NCBI GenBank assembly: GCA_035533815.1
Contig: DATLTB010000006.1
Location: 1 to 57,529, forward strand
Length of the DNA: 57,529 nucleotides
Reading direction: 5' to 3'
DNA from: JANWKA01 sp035533815
Lineage (GTDB): Bacteria; Bacteroidota; Bacteroidia; Chitinophagales; Chitinophagaceae
The translations under genes were made by a program, and so were the position numbers. Below are positions 32,083 through 39,799 of the stretch, in pieces. The notes under the pieces were generated by a model that was not told the origin of the DNA, did no database searches, and saw nothing but the letters and a program-made list of their open reading frames with translations. Within the stretch, counting starts at the first letter, position 1. Each line of letters starts with the position of its first letter.

Positions 32083-33462
32083 TCAACGCTTCTTTCTTTG
32101 CCTCCACAGTTCATTGAATGACCTGGCAGCGAACTTGGGGAGTTCCCGCTGCCCGCCCCAGGCGCTGGCGAACATTTTATGAATAAAATAATTTTTTGTG
32201 CCCGCTTTGGCCAGGTTCATCAATCTTCGGTTCAGGCAAACCTGTTTCCATCCGTACCAGGCTAGTTTTTCCGCACTGCTGCCATGGTCCTGCTCCACGG
32301 ATTCCTGGCGGTTGATCAACAGAAGTTCGTGGAGATTGATCCGGACCGGGCATACTTCGGTGCAGTTACCGCAAAGGGAGGAAGCATAGCTGAGGTGCTT
32401 GTACTGTTCCATGCCTTTCATATGCGGGGTGATCACGGCCCCGATAGGGCCGCTGTAAGTGGTATCATAGGCATGGCCTCCGATGTTCTTGTATACCGGG
32501 CAGGCATTCAGGCAGGCGCCGCAGCGGATGCAGTACAGGCTCTCCCGGACTCCGGGGTCTGCAAGAATATTCGTCCTTCCGTTATCCAGCAGGATGACAT
32601 ACATATCATCTGGTCCGTCGGGTTCATGTTCCTGTCTCGGTCCGGTCAGAATGGTATTGTACACAGTGAGCGCCTGTCCCGTGCCATAGGTCGCCAGCAG
32701 GGGCCAGAATAAATTAAGGTCCGCCAGGGACGGAAGTATTTTTTCAATACCCGATATGACGATATGGGTTTTGGGAAAAGAAGTGCCCAATCGGGCATTT
32801 CCTTCATTTTCAGAAACACAGACCGCCCCGGAGTCTGCAATGAGGAAATTGGCTCCCGTTATGCCGATTTCCGCTTCCTGGAATGTTTTTCTCAGCTTTT
32901 CCCTGGCCACCCTGGTGATCTGCTCGGGGGAAAGCCCTGGAGCTGTATGCAATTTTTCATGGAATAGCCGGGCAATATCCTCCTTGCTTTTATGCATGGC
33001 CGGAGTAACGATATGGTAAGGGGGTTCTCCGTCAATCTGCTGGATATATTCTCCCAGGTCGCTTTCTATGGATTGAATACCCTGCTGCTCCAGGAAATGG
33101 TTCAGGTGAATCTCTTCGGTGACCATGGATTTGCTTTTGATCACGGTCCGGGCATTTTTTTCCCTGCAGATAGCCAGAACGGCATCCAGCGCTTCGGATG
33201 CCGTTTCTGCCCAGATAACCTTACCCCCCTTCCTGATGAATTTAGCCTCAAAGGTCTCCAGGTGCCTATCCAGTCGCTCTATGGCTTTCCATTTCACATT
33301 CTTTGCCCTTTCCCTGGCGGTAGCCAGATCTGCAAACTGCTGCTTGCCGTTTTTTACGGCTGCATCATATTTACTGATATTGAAATTGATCTTGCGGCGG
33401 TGTTCCAGATCACCGGCTTTAGCTGCGCTTTTGGCCTGGAATGCCAACTGTTGCTCCTTCAT
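32083..33462 (-). CDS. LutB-like iron-sulfur protein (lactate utilisation family)
   Basis: The 459-residue protein has the LutB/YkgF arrangement: an N-terminal LUD domain (about 60-290, with TVIKSKSMVTEEIHLN and the GITGANFLIADSGAVCVSEN loop). A 4Fe-4S cluster CIRCGACLNACPVY follows near 310-325, then a second CGNCTEVCPV near 365-375 and a C-terminal helical tail. In the Lut system LutABC oxidise L-lactate to pyruvate in the cytosol. No lutA or lutC lies beside it here; it is the last gene of the minus-strand directon after the DUF3109 gene, so partners would have to be encoded elsewhere. Confidence 0.85.
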   Translation of the reverse strand: MKEQQLAFQAKSAAKAGDLEHRRKINFNISKYDAAVKNGKQQFADLATARERAKNVKWKAIERLDRHLETFEAKFIRKGGKVIWAETASEALDAVLAICREKNARTVIKSKSMVTEEIHLNHFLEQQGIQSIESDLGEYIQQIDGEPPYHIVTPAMHKSKEDIARLFHEKLHTAPGLSPEQITRVAREKLRKTFQEAEIGITGANFLIADSGAVCVSENEGNARLGTSFPKTHIVISGIEKILPSLADLNLFWPLLATYGTGQALTVYNTILTGPRQEHEPDGPDDMYVILLDNGRTNILADPGVRESLYCIRCGACLNACPVYKNIGGHAYDTTYSGPIGAVITPHMKGMEQYKHLSYASSLCGNCTEVCPVRINLHELLLINRQESVEQDHGSSAEKLAWYGWKQVCLNRRLMNLAKAGTKNYFIHKMFASAWGGQRELPKFAARSFNELWRQRKKR

Positions 33463-33539
33463 CAGAAAAAATAAATTTTAATCCTGAGTTGTCCCGTTCC
33501 CAAAGTTATGAAGTCATTCCCTCAGCAGGGGATATATTT

Positions 33540-34133
33540 TCAGGGTTGGGGGCGGTTTATATCCTCCCTGAATTTTTCCCGGGCAACCTGATCCAGGGTT
33601 TCATAAAATCCCTTCCCGAATTTACGGATCAGGGCTTCCTTCAGGAATCGATAGACGGGGACCTTCAGCTGCCTTCCCAGCTTGCAGGCAGGCCCGCAAA
33701 GGGTATCCCTGGGTTCATAGTTCAGGGCATCATAAAGGTCCTGCCTGCTGATCCGGATCGGATACAGGTGACAGGATATCGGTTTGATGAATGAGGTTTT
33801 ACCCGCATGAAAAGCCTTTTCAATGCCACATTTAACTATTCCATTTTCCAGGACTCCGTATGCACAAATCCCCTGACCGATGGCTGGTGTCGTGAAACCG
33901 CTTTCTGCCTGAAATACATATTTTCCCCGCTGCCTGATTTCTTCCAGCCCTTCGGCAGAAAGAAAGGGTTTCAGCTGGTCAAAGATCCCCTCCAGAATCT
34001 CCATTTCCCCAGCTTCGAGGGGAGCTCCTGCATCCCCTTCCACACAACAGCCTCCCTTGCAAGCCTGCAGGTTGCAGACAAATTCCTGCTGGGCGACCTC
34101 ATCGCTGATCAGTATTTGATCAATGGCTATCAT
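33540..34133 (-). CDS. DUF3109 family cysteine-rich protein
   Basis: From the Met at 34133 (MIAIDQILISDEVAQQEFVC) the 197-residue protein shows the DUF3109 pattern: FVCNLQACKGGCCVEGDAGA near 19-38, ICAYG near 92, CGIEKA near 105, ISCHLYPIRI near 122, CGPAC near 152. About nine cysteines in CxxxC-like spacings suggest a metal or Fe-S site, but none is established. An upstream Met at 34157 would overlap gldD by 10 bases. It sits in the gld directon; a role in gliding or secretion is not known. Confidence 0.85.
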   Translation of the reverse strand: MIAIDQILISDEVAQQEFVCNLQACKGGCCVEGDAGAPLEAGEMEILEGIFDQLKPFLSAEGLEEIRQRGKYVFQAESGFTTPAIGQGICAYGVLENGIVKCGIEKAFHAGKTSFIKPISCHLYPIRISRQDLYDALNYEPRDTLCGPACKLGRQLKVPVYRFLKEALIRKFGKGFYETLDQVAREKFREDINRPQP

Positions 34134-34147
34134 GGCAGTCCTCTTGG

Positions 34148-34741
34148 CTATCTCCACTTCAGGGTAGAGATCAGGTGTTTCATATCCTTTTCCACAAACG
34201 CATTGACGGGGGCCAGGGAATCAGCGTTCGGAACCGCATAAAAATACAGCGCCCCCCGCAGGAAATGTTTGGTGGAATCTGTGGCAAAGAACTGCACCGC
34301 ACTGGCTGCGTTGCCCCCCACATAAAAGAGCAATCCGCTCACGCTGTCCGGCATCTGGAAAAGGGTGGTATGGATATAATCTGCTTTTTCCATATGCTTA
34401 TTGGTCATTTCAAAGGTTTGATTGACCAGTTGGGTAAGGGTATTGACCTTGTTGATTTCCTTATAAGTCAGGTAGATCTTGCCGTTGAGACCCGGAAATA
34501 CGATATTGATCCACCAGGGGTTCTCAGTGGCCTTCCCGAAGTAAAGCGAATCCTTAACCACCTTGGCATACACCGGGTACTCAAAAGTGTAGGGATAACC
34601 TGGCTTGTTGAACTCCCTGTAAGCTTTCGGGGGCAGTACTATCCGGAAATATCCCCGGGGTCTGGGGGTGGAAGGACTGTTGCATGAACCCAGCGCCAGG
34701 GCGGTCATCGCCACAATTCCCATCTTTTTCAAGTCCTTCAT
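34148..34741 (-). CDS. gldD: Gliding-motility lipoprotein GldD
   Basis: The 197-residue lipoprotein has a signal peptide with lipobox (ALALGSC at 14-20) followed by the GldD signature PRPRGYFRI and PPKAYREFNKPGYPYTFEYP. It continues through NPWWINIVFPGLNGKIYLTY and GLLFYVGGNAASAVQFFATD to a conserved basic C-terminus. GldD is needed for gliding in Flavobacterium and is linked to the T9SS machinery, though its biochemical role is unknown. Its start lies 3 bases after the gldE stop, and it overlaps no partner other than a possible longer DUF3109 start. Confidence 0.93.
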   Translation of the reverse strand: MKDLKKMGIVAMTALALGSCNSPSTPRPRGYFRIVLPPKAYREFNKPGYPYTFEYPVYAKVVKDSLYFGKATENPWWINIVFPGLNGKIYLTYKEINKVNTLTQLVNQTFEMTNKHMEKADYIHTTLFQMPDSVSGLLFYVGGNAASAVQFFATDSTKHFLRGALYFYAVPNADSLAPVNAFVEKDMKHLISTLKWR

Positions 34742-34744
34742 TTT

Positions 34745-36106
34745 TCAGTTGTTTTCCATCAGGCCCCCCTTGATGGTCATCTTGACCTTCCGGATCCTCA
34801 TCCTGGTCACATCCAGCACCGTAAATTCAAAATTCTCATAGGAGATGACCCGCTGGGGTTCCGGAAATTCCCCGGCCAGTTCAAGGATCAGTCCACCGAG
34901 CGAATCGCTATCTCCACGGACCGCCTCAAAAGTCTCCGGAGGGATATTGAATACCCGGCATACGTCATTGAGCATCATCTTCCCGTCAAACACATAGGTA
35001 TGCGCATCGATCTTGCTGAACCCGGGGTCTTCTTCGTCAAATTCATCCCGGATATCTCCGATAATCTCTTCCAGGATATCCTCCAGGGTGACGATACCCG
35101 ATGTGCCCCCGAATTCATCCACCACGATGGCAAAGTGGATATGCCTGGACTGGAACTCCCTGAGCAGGTCTTCTATCAGTTTCTGCTCATGTACGAAAAA
35201 AGGCGGTTTCACCAGGGTATGCCAGTTCCCGTCCCCGGGACTTTCTAGGAAGGGTAGCAGGTCCTTGGTATGGATCATCCCCTTGATATTGTCCAGGCTT
35301 CCTTCATACACCGGGAGCCTTGAATAATGCAGTTCACTTACCTGGCGGATCACCTCCTCCAGCCCTGAATCATGGCTGATCCCGGATACATCAAGACGTC
35401 CGCGCATGATCTGCTTGACGGTGATATTGCCGAATTCGACAATACCTTTCAGGATATTACGCTCTTCTTCCGTCGCAGACTGACTGACCGTGGAATCCAT
35501 CACTTCGTCAATCTGCTCGAAATGGTGCCCGGCAGAATCATCCGGGGTCATCTTCCTTTCCATGGCTCCGGAACTGGCTTCATACAGCCGGGAAACAGGT
35601 GCAATCATCCTGCACAGGACCCGGATGAAAGGGGCGGAAAACAAGGCCATACGAATCGCATTATGCGCTGCATATACCCTGGGCATTACCTGTCCGATAA
35701 GGACCAGCACCGATGTGATCAGTAAGATCTTAATGCCCAGGGATATGATAAAACTTTCCCTGAAACTGACCAGCTGATCAATCAGGAAGTCGGCAATAAA
35801 GATAAAACCCAGGTTGGTCAACAGTCCAATGATGACCAGGGAAGCCTGGAGCAGTCTGGGATTTTCCAGCAGGAGGGCCGTCAGCCGGGCATTTTTATTT
35901 TGCTTCACCCTTAACATGTTCAGGTCACGGGGGTTCAGGGAAAATAAGGCGGTCTGGGAACCGGAGACCAGGGCGGAAATACCGATCAGGATGATCAGGA
36001 TCAGGATCAGCAGGGTGATATTGTTCTGTGAAAGGTCTCCGTGTGCCGTTGCAATGAGCAGGGTTCCGGACGATCCGTTTACCGGATAGTAATCCAAAGC
36101 AGGCAT
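34745..36106 (-). CDS. gldE: Gliding-motility-associated protein GldE (CNNM/CorC-like)
   Basis: The 453-residue protein has an N-terminal DUF21 membrane domain with about four helices (about 27-50, 80-100, 110-150, 160-175; LILIILIGISALVSGSQTALF). Two CBS motifs follow (about 220-330: VKQIMRGRLDVSGI, GMIHTKDLLPFLE, FVHEQKLIEDLLREF), then ILEEIIGDI and a CorC/HlyC transporter-associated domain to the end. GldE is the family member next to GldD in gliding Bacteroidota. Its relatives are Mg/Co efflux proteins, so ion transport is possible but unproven. Confidence 0.92.
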   Translation of the reverse strand: MPALDYYPVNGSSGTLLIATAHGDLSQNNITLLILILIILIGISALVSGSQTALFSLNPRDLNMLRVKQNKNARLTALLLENPRLLQASLVIIGLLTNLGFIFIADFLIDQLVSFRESFIISLGIKILLITSVLVLIGQVMPRVYAAHNAIRMALFSAPFIRVLCRMIAPVSRLYEASSGAMERKMTPDDSAGHHFEQIDEVMDSTVSQSATEEERNILKGIVEFGNITVKQIMRGRLDVSGISHDSGLEEVIRQVSELHYSRLPVYEGSLDNIKGMIHTKDLLPFLESPGDGNWHTLVKPPFFVHEQKLIEDLLREFQSRHIHFAIVVDEFGGTSGIVTLEDILEEIIGDIRDEFDEEDPGFSKIDAHTYVFDGKMMLNDVCRVFNIPPETFEAVRGDSDSLGGLILELAGEFPEPQRVISYENFEFTVLDVTRMRIRKVKMTIKGGLMENN

Positions 36107-36195
36107 ATTTGTTGAAAAACGGGAATCAACCCTCTGGCGAATTTGGGAAGCCTCCGGGGCAAAGATAGGGCATCGGTCCGGTATGGGCCTGAAGG

Positions 36196-36675
36196 TTAAT
36201 AGGGAGGGTCGTCACCGGGTTCGCCGGATCCCGGGGAACCCGCTGCACTGGGCAGCTGTTCCCCGGGCAGGAGAATGGGTGTTCCCTGTTCTCCGGTGGT
36301 GGAATGCGAAGCAGGGCTAGTATGTTCCGCACTGCTGACTTCAAAACGTTTGTCCAGCATAACCAGGTTGTCTCCGACAATTTCCGTAGCAAATTTCTTA
36401 TTCCCCTCCTTGTCCTCCCAGCTCCTGGTGCGCAGGCGTCCCTCAATGTATACCAGGCTTCCCTTATGCAGGTATTTCTGGGCCAGCTCAGCCAGGCCCC
36501 TCCAAAGCACAACGGTGTGCCATTCGGTCTGAGATATCAGTTTGCCGGATCTGTCTTTGAAAGTCTCCGTGGTAGCCAGGGAGAATTTAGCCACCCCGAT
36601 ATTGCCTTCCAGGAATTGCACATCTGGATCCCTGCCCAGGTTACCGATCAGGGTAGCCTTATTAACCCCTCTCAT
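36196..36675 (-). CDS. ssb: Single-stranded DNA-binding protein
   Basis: The 159-residue protein opens with the SSB OB-fold (MRGVNKATLIGNLGRDPDVQ, FSLATTETF, TEWHTVVLWRGLAELAQKYL, GSLVYIEGRLRTRSWED, ATEIVGDNLVML) to about residue 108. A flexible Ser/Thr/Gly/Pro-rich linker follows. The C-terminal tip is GDDPPY; compared with the usual DDDxPF it keeps acidic residues and Pro but ends in Tyr. It sits between mutY and gldE, a typical order for the phylum. Confidence 0.95.
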   Translation of the reverse strand: MRGVNKATLIGNLGRDPDVQFLEGNIGVAKFSLATTETFKDRSGKLISQTEWHTVVLWRGLAELAQKYLHKGSLVYIEGRLRTRSWEDKEGNKKFATEIVGDNLVMLDKRFEVSSAEHTSPASHSTTGEQGTPILLPGEQLPSAAGSPGSGEPGDDPPY

Positions 36676-36718
36676 AAAATTGAATTTAAAAAGAATCCTG
36701 ATTCAATCATAGTGGCGT

Positions 36719-37792
36719 TCACCTTACAGATAAAGTTAAAAACTTTTCCTGTAAAATCGAAACGATGATACCAGGCAAAGCATACAAATGCAAATCCTTC
36801 AGAAAAACCAAAATATACCCCTCCAGGGCAGGTACCGGGGCAGCTGCTTCAATTTGGGTAAACCGGGCAAATATCCTGCGGTGAGTCAGTTGCTGACGGC
36901 AAATATCCGTATGATGCAGTACCCGGTATTTTACGCCATGGAGCAGCCTGCGGAAATCCGGTGAATCCAGTAATTCCCCGGCAGTCACCTCCTGCGCCGT
37001 CTCAATCAGCGGAAACTCATATAGATTTTGCCAAATATCTTTTTGGGTACGGAGATGCAGGTACAGCCTTCCCTGATAACTGATGACCAGGTAATTGAAA
37101 TGCCTGTCCCTTACGGCCGGCCTCCGGGATTTTACCGGTAGTTCTTTCACCCGGCCATCCCGGTAAGCGAGACAATGTACCTGAATGGGACAAATATTGC
37201 AGGAGGGCTGCCGGGGTTTGCAGATCCGGGCTCCGAAATCCATGATGGCCTGATTGTAAGTGGCCGGTTGGCTTTTATCCAGCAGTTTCGTGGCCAGTTC
37301 CGTAAAATGAGCTTTACCGGCCGAGGTGTCGGCTGCTTCATTCACACCAAAATACCGGGAAAGCACCCGGACTACATTTCCATCCACTACGGCATATGGC
37401 AGGTCAAAGGCGAAGGAAGCAATGGCTGCTGCCGTATAAGGTCCTATGCCGGGCAGACCAAGAATTTCCGGATAGGTGCAAGGAAATACCCCCTGGTATT
37501 CATTGACCACCCTGCGGGCGGTAGCCAGTAGATTTTTACAGCGGGAATAATATCCCAGTCCCTGCCATAGCCGGAACACCGCGGCTTCCCCGGCCGCTTC
37601 CAGGGTCCGGATATCCGGGAAGGCCGCTATGAAACGCAGATAATAAGGCAGGCCCTGTTCCACCCGGGTCTGTTGCAGGATGATCTCAGAAAGCCAGATC
37701 CGGTAAGGATCCTTCTCCCCCTTCCAGGGCATCGTCCGGGGGTTCAGTTCCTGGTCCCAGCAAATCAGAGATTCGGAAAAAAATTTCTCCAC
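36719..37792 (-). CDS. mutY: A/G-specific adenine DNA glycosylase
   Basis: The 357-residue enzyme removes adenine paired with 8-oxoguanine. It shows WLSEIILQQTRVEQG near 32-46, the helix-hairpin-helix LPGIGPYTAAAIASFAF near 110-127 with VVDGNVVRVLSR and its catalytic Asp, and the 4Fe-4S motif CKPRQPSCNICPIQVHC (C-x6-C-x2-C-x5-C) near 191-207. A C-terminal MutT-like domain recognises 8-oxoG. The GH26 gene ends 12 bases upstream, so mutY may be read from the GH26 promoter. Confidence 0.96.
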   Translation of the reverse strand: MEKFFSESLICWDQELNPRTMPWKGEKDPYRIWLSEIILQQTRVEQGLPYYLRFIAAFPDIRTLEAAGEAAVFRLWQGLGYYSRCKNLLATARRVVNEYQGVFPCTYPEILGLPGIGPYTAAAIASFAFDLPYAVVDGNVVRVLSRYFGVNEAADTSAGKAHFTELATKLLDKSQPATYNQAIMDFGARICKPRQPSCNICPIQVHCLAYRDGRVKELPVKSRRPAVRDRHFNYLVISYQGRLYLHLRTQKDIWQNLYEFPLIETAQEVTAGELLDSPDFRRLLHGVKYRVLHHTDICRQQLTHRRIFARFTQIEAAAPVPALEGYILVFLKDLHLYALPGIIVSILQEKFLTLSVR

Positions 37793-37804
37793 GAAAGAGT
37801 GATA

Positions 37805-38866
37805 TCAGTTCTTTGCATGCTTCCAGTCCGGAAGCTCTTCCCGGCTGAGCACCCTGGGGTTATTATACAGGTCCCTGATTGCCTGTATACTGTTGGTTTG
37901 GAACAGCAGGTCTCCCCAGGACATGAACCAGAGCCAGGGTTGCGCAGTCAGCACACTATCCGGTATGACAGCGCTGTTTTCGGTCAAAGCCAGGGGTTTG
38001 CCTCCAGCCAGCTCTTTCATATGATCAAACCATTGCTGCCGGTAGATCACATTGGTGTCCTTCATGGGATAAATGTCCGATCCAAGTATATCCACATACT
38101 GGTTGCCGGGATAAAAGCTATCCACCCCAGGCCAGGGTTTATCCGGGGTCCAGGCCCAGAGTATATTATTCAATTTCCATTTTTTAGTAAAATAATTAAA
38201 CAGCTGACGGTACAAGGCCAGGGATCCGGAAGGTCCTTTCCTCCCACCCCACCAGAACCAATTTCCGTTCATTTCATGGTAGGGCCGGAAAATGATGGGT
38301 ACATGGGCTCTGCGTAGCCTGACCAGTTGTTTGGCGAGCTTATCCATCTGGGCGCTCCAGGCTTTGTAAAGGGTTGTTCCGGGAGTGAGCACCTCCTTCC
38401 ATTGCTGGTCACTCAGTTTGCTGATGACCCCGCCGATAAAGTTACAGGGCTCCCCGATGGCCGGATTCGCCTGGTGATAGGTCAGGACAATGATAGCCCC
38501 TGCCCGGTATTGCTTTTCAATTTCAGGGACCAGGAGTGGCCGGTATTTGATATTATCAATATCGTGCGTGGAATCTGCAAAGCCGAAATCCCCTCCCCAG
38601 ATTGCGGGATGTTTGCCGGTCACCGTATATACGCTGTCATAATACAGGGACATCCTGCCGATCACATTATGCATCCCGCTGAGCGTGTACTTTCCTTCAA
38701 TGCTATAGAGAAAGGCCAATAGTTTCCTGGCTTCCCTGCTGGCCCGGGGATTTACCGGTTGTATTTTTTCAATTGGACGGTGTTGATTATAGGACCTGGC
38801 CTGCGCATGGATATGAATCAAGCCGGAGAAACTACAGATCAAAAAGATTTTAAATGTTCTAAGCAT
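37805..38866 (-). CDS. Exported glycoside hydrolase family 26 enzyme (beta-mannanase-like)
   Basis: The 353-residue protein carries a signal peptide (MLRTFKIFLICSFSGLIHIH, cleaved near AQA) and a single GH26 TIM barrel. It has SGMHNVIG near 63, WGGDFGFAD near 90, LTYHQANP near 128, the acid/base Glu198 in RPYHEMNGNWFWWG, the AWTPD loop near 238 and the nucleophile Glu296 in LALTENSAV. GH26 enzymes cleave beta-1,4-mannan and related glycans. There is no sorting domain or binding module and no PUL beside it. It lies at the head of the mutY-ssb-gld directon, an unexpected companion. Confidence 0.9.
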   Translation of the reverse strand: MLRTFKIFLICSFSGLIHIHAQARSYNQHRPIEKIQPVNPRASREARKLLAFLYSIEGKYTLSGMHNVIGRMSLYYDSVYTVTGKHPAIWGGDFGFADSTHDIDNIKYRPLLVPEIEKQYRAGAIIVLTYHQANPAIGEPCNFIGGVISKLSDQQWKEVLTPGTTLYKAWSAQMDKLAKQLVRLRRAHVPIIFRPYHEMNGNWFWWGGRKGPSGSLALYRQLFNYFTKKWKLNNILWAWTPDKPWPGVDSFYPGNQYVDILGSDIYPMKDTNVIYRQQWFDHMKELAGGKPLALTENSAVIPDSVLTAQPWLWFMSWGDLLFQTNSIQAIRDLYNNPRVLSREELPDWKHAKN

Positions 38867-38950
38867 GTTATTACTTTAATATATATGTCGATTTGGATAT
38901 TGAGGTTTCGCCAGGAAGGTAGTAGTTAAGGTACTGGACTTTTTTCCTCC

Positions 38951-38965
38951 TGGTCACAATGACCA
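38951..38965. repeat. Short perfect inverted repeat
   Basis: TGGTCA-CAA-TGACCA lies in the divergent gap between the GH26 and SRPBCC genes, about 85 bases from each. It could be an operator for either. No matching copy was noticed elsewhere in the window. Confidence 0.3.
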
Positions 38966-39037
38966 AATATAATGTAGAAAATTTTGCTTATCTCCTGAAT
39001 TGGATGGTTTTTTGCATAGTTATAGTAAAACCTGATT

Positions 39038-39772
39038 ATGGCTTACCTGCAAAACCCCGGTGAAAACACCCCTGTCCCTGAGCATCCGGCTGCCTCAATG
39101 GGCAATACCATCAATGTGACCAATCCCGAACGGATCATATCTGTGGCGGTGGGTTCTTATTTACTGGGCGCTGCATTTAAAAGCAGGCCGATTACTTTAA
39201 GGAGCCTGAGAAGAGGAATTACCGGGACCTTCCTGCTTTACCGTGGGCTGAGCGGACACTGCCCCATTTATCAATACATGGGTAATCAGGGAGAGCAGTC
39301 CAGGGCGATCAATATCCGGGAATCCCTGACAGTAAACCGGCCCGTTTCGGAAGTATATGCTTTCTGGCGAAAACTGGAAAATCTGCCTTTGTTCATGAAA
39401 CATTTAACCAGTGTAAAAGAGCTGGATAATGGGTTTTCCAGCTGGCAGGCCGAGATCCCCGGTAAAATCGGAAATCTCAGCTGGCAGGCAGAAATGGTCA
39501 AGGAGGAGCCGAACCGGATCCTGAGTTGGAAATCAGTCCCTCATTCCCCGATTGAGCACGCGGGTAAAATTGTATTTTCTGAAGCCCTTGGAGGGAAGGG
39601 GACCACCCTGGATATACTGATCACCTACCGGGCACCTGCCGGAGAACTGGGACGGGGGATTTCCCGCTTGCTAAACCCCGTATTCAAAAAAATGATCCAT
39701 GCGGAACTTTTGGGTTTCAAAGATTTTATGGATACCCGCAAAGGGCCGGTCCGAACCGGGGAACGCAGCTGA
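39038..39772 (+). CDS. SRPBCC family protein with N-terminal DUF2892-like segment
   Basis: The 244-residue protein begins with a polar leader, then a DUF2892/YgaP-type region (about 25-85: NVTNPERIISVAVGSYLLGA...GITGTFLLYRGLSGHCPIYQ) with one or two weak hydrophobic helices. An SRPBCC/START-like hydrophobic-pocket domain follows (about 95-235: IRESLTVNRPVSEVYAFWRK, FMKHLTSVKE, WQAEMVKEEPNRILSWKS). Members of this arrangement are common in soil bacteria, often among stress genes. The ligand is unknown. Confidence 0.85.
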   Translation: MAYLQNPGENTPVPEHPAASMGNTINVTNPERIISVAVGSYLLGAAFKSRPITLRSLRRGITGTFLLYRGLSGHCPIYQYMGNQGEQSRAINIRESLTVNRPVSEVYAFWRKLENLPLFMKHLTSVKELDNGFSSWQAEIPGKIGNLSWQAEMVKEEPNRILSWKSVPHSPIEHAGKIVFSEALGGKGTTLDILITYRAPAGELGRGISRLLNPVFKKMIHAELLGFKDFMDTRKGPVRTGERS

Positions 39773-39799
39773 AGAAAGATAAAACGGGTCCACCCCTGG

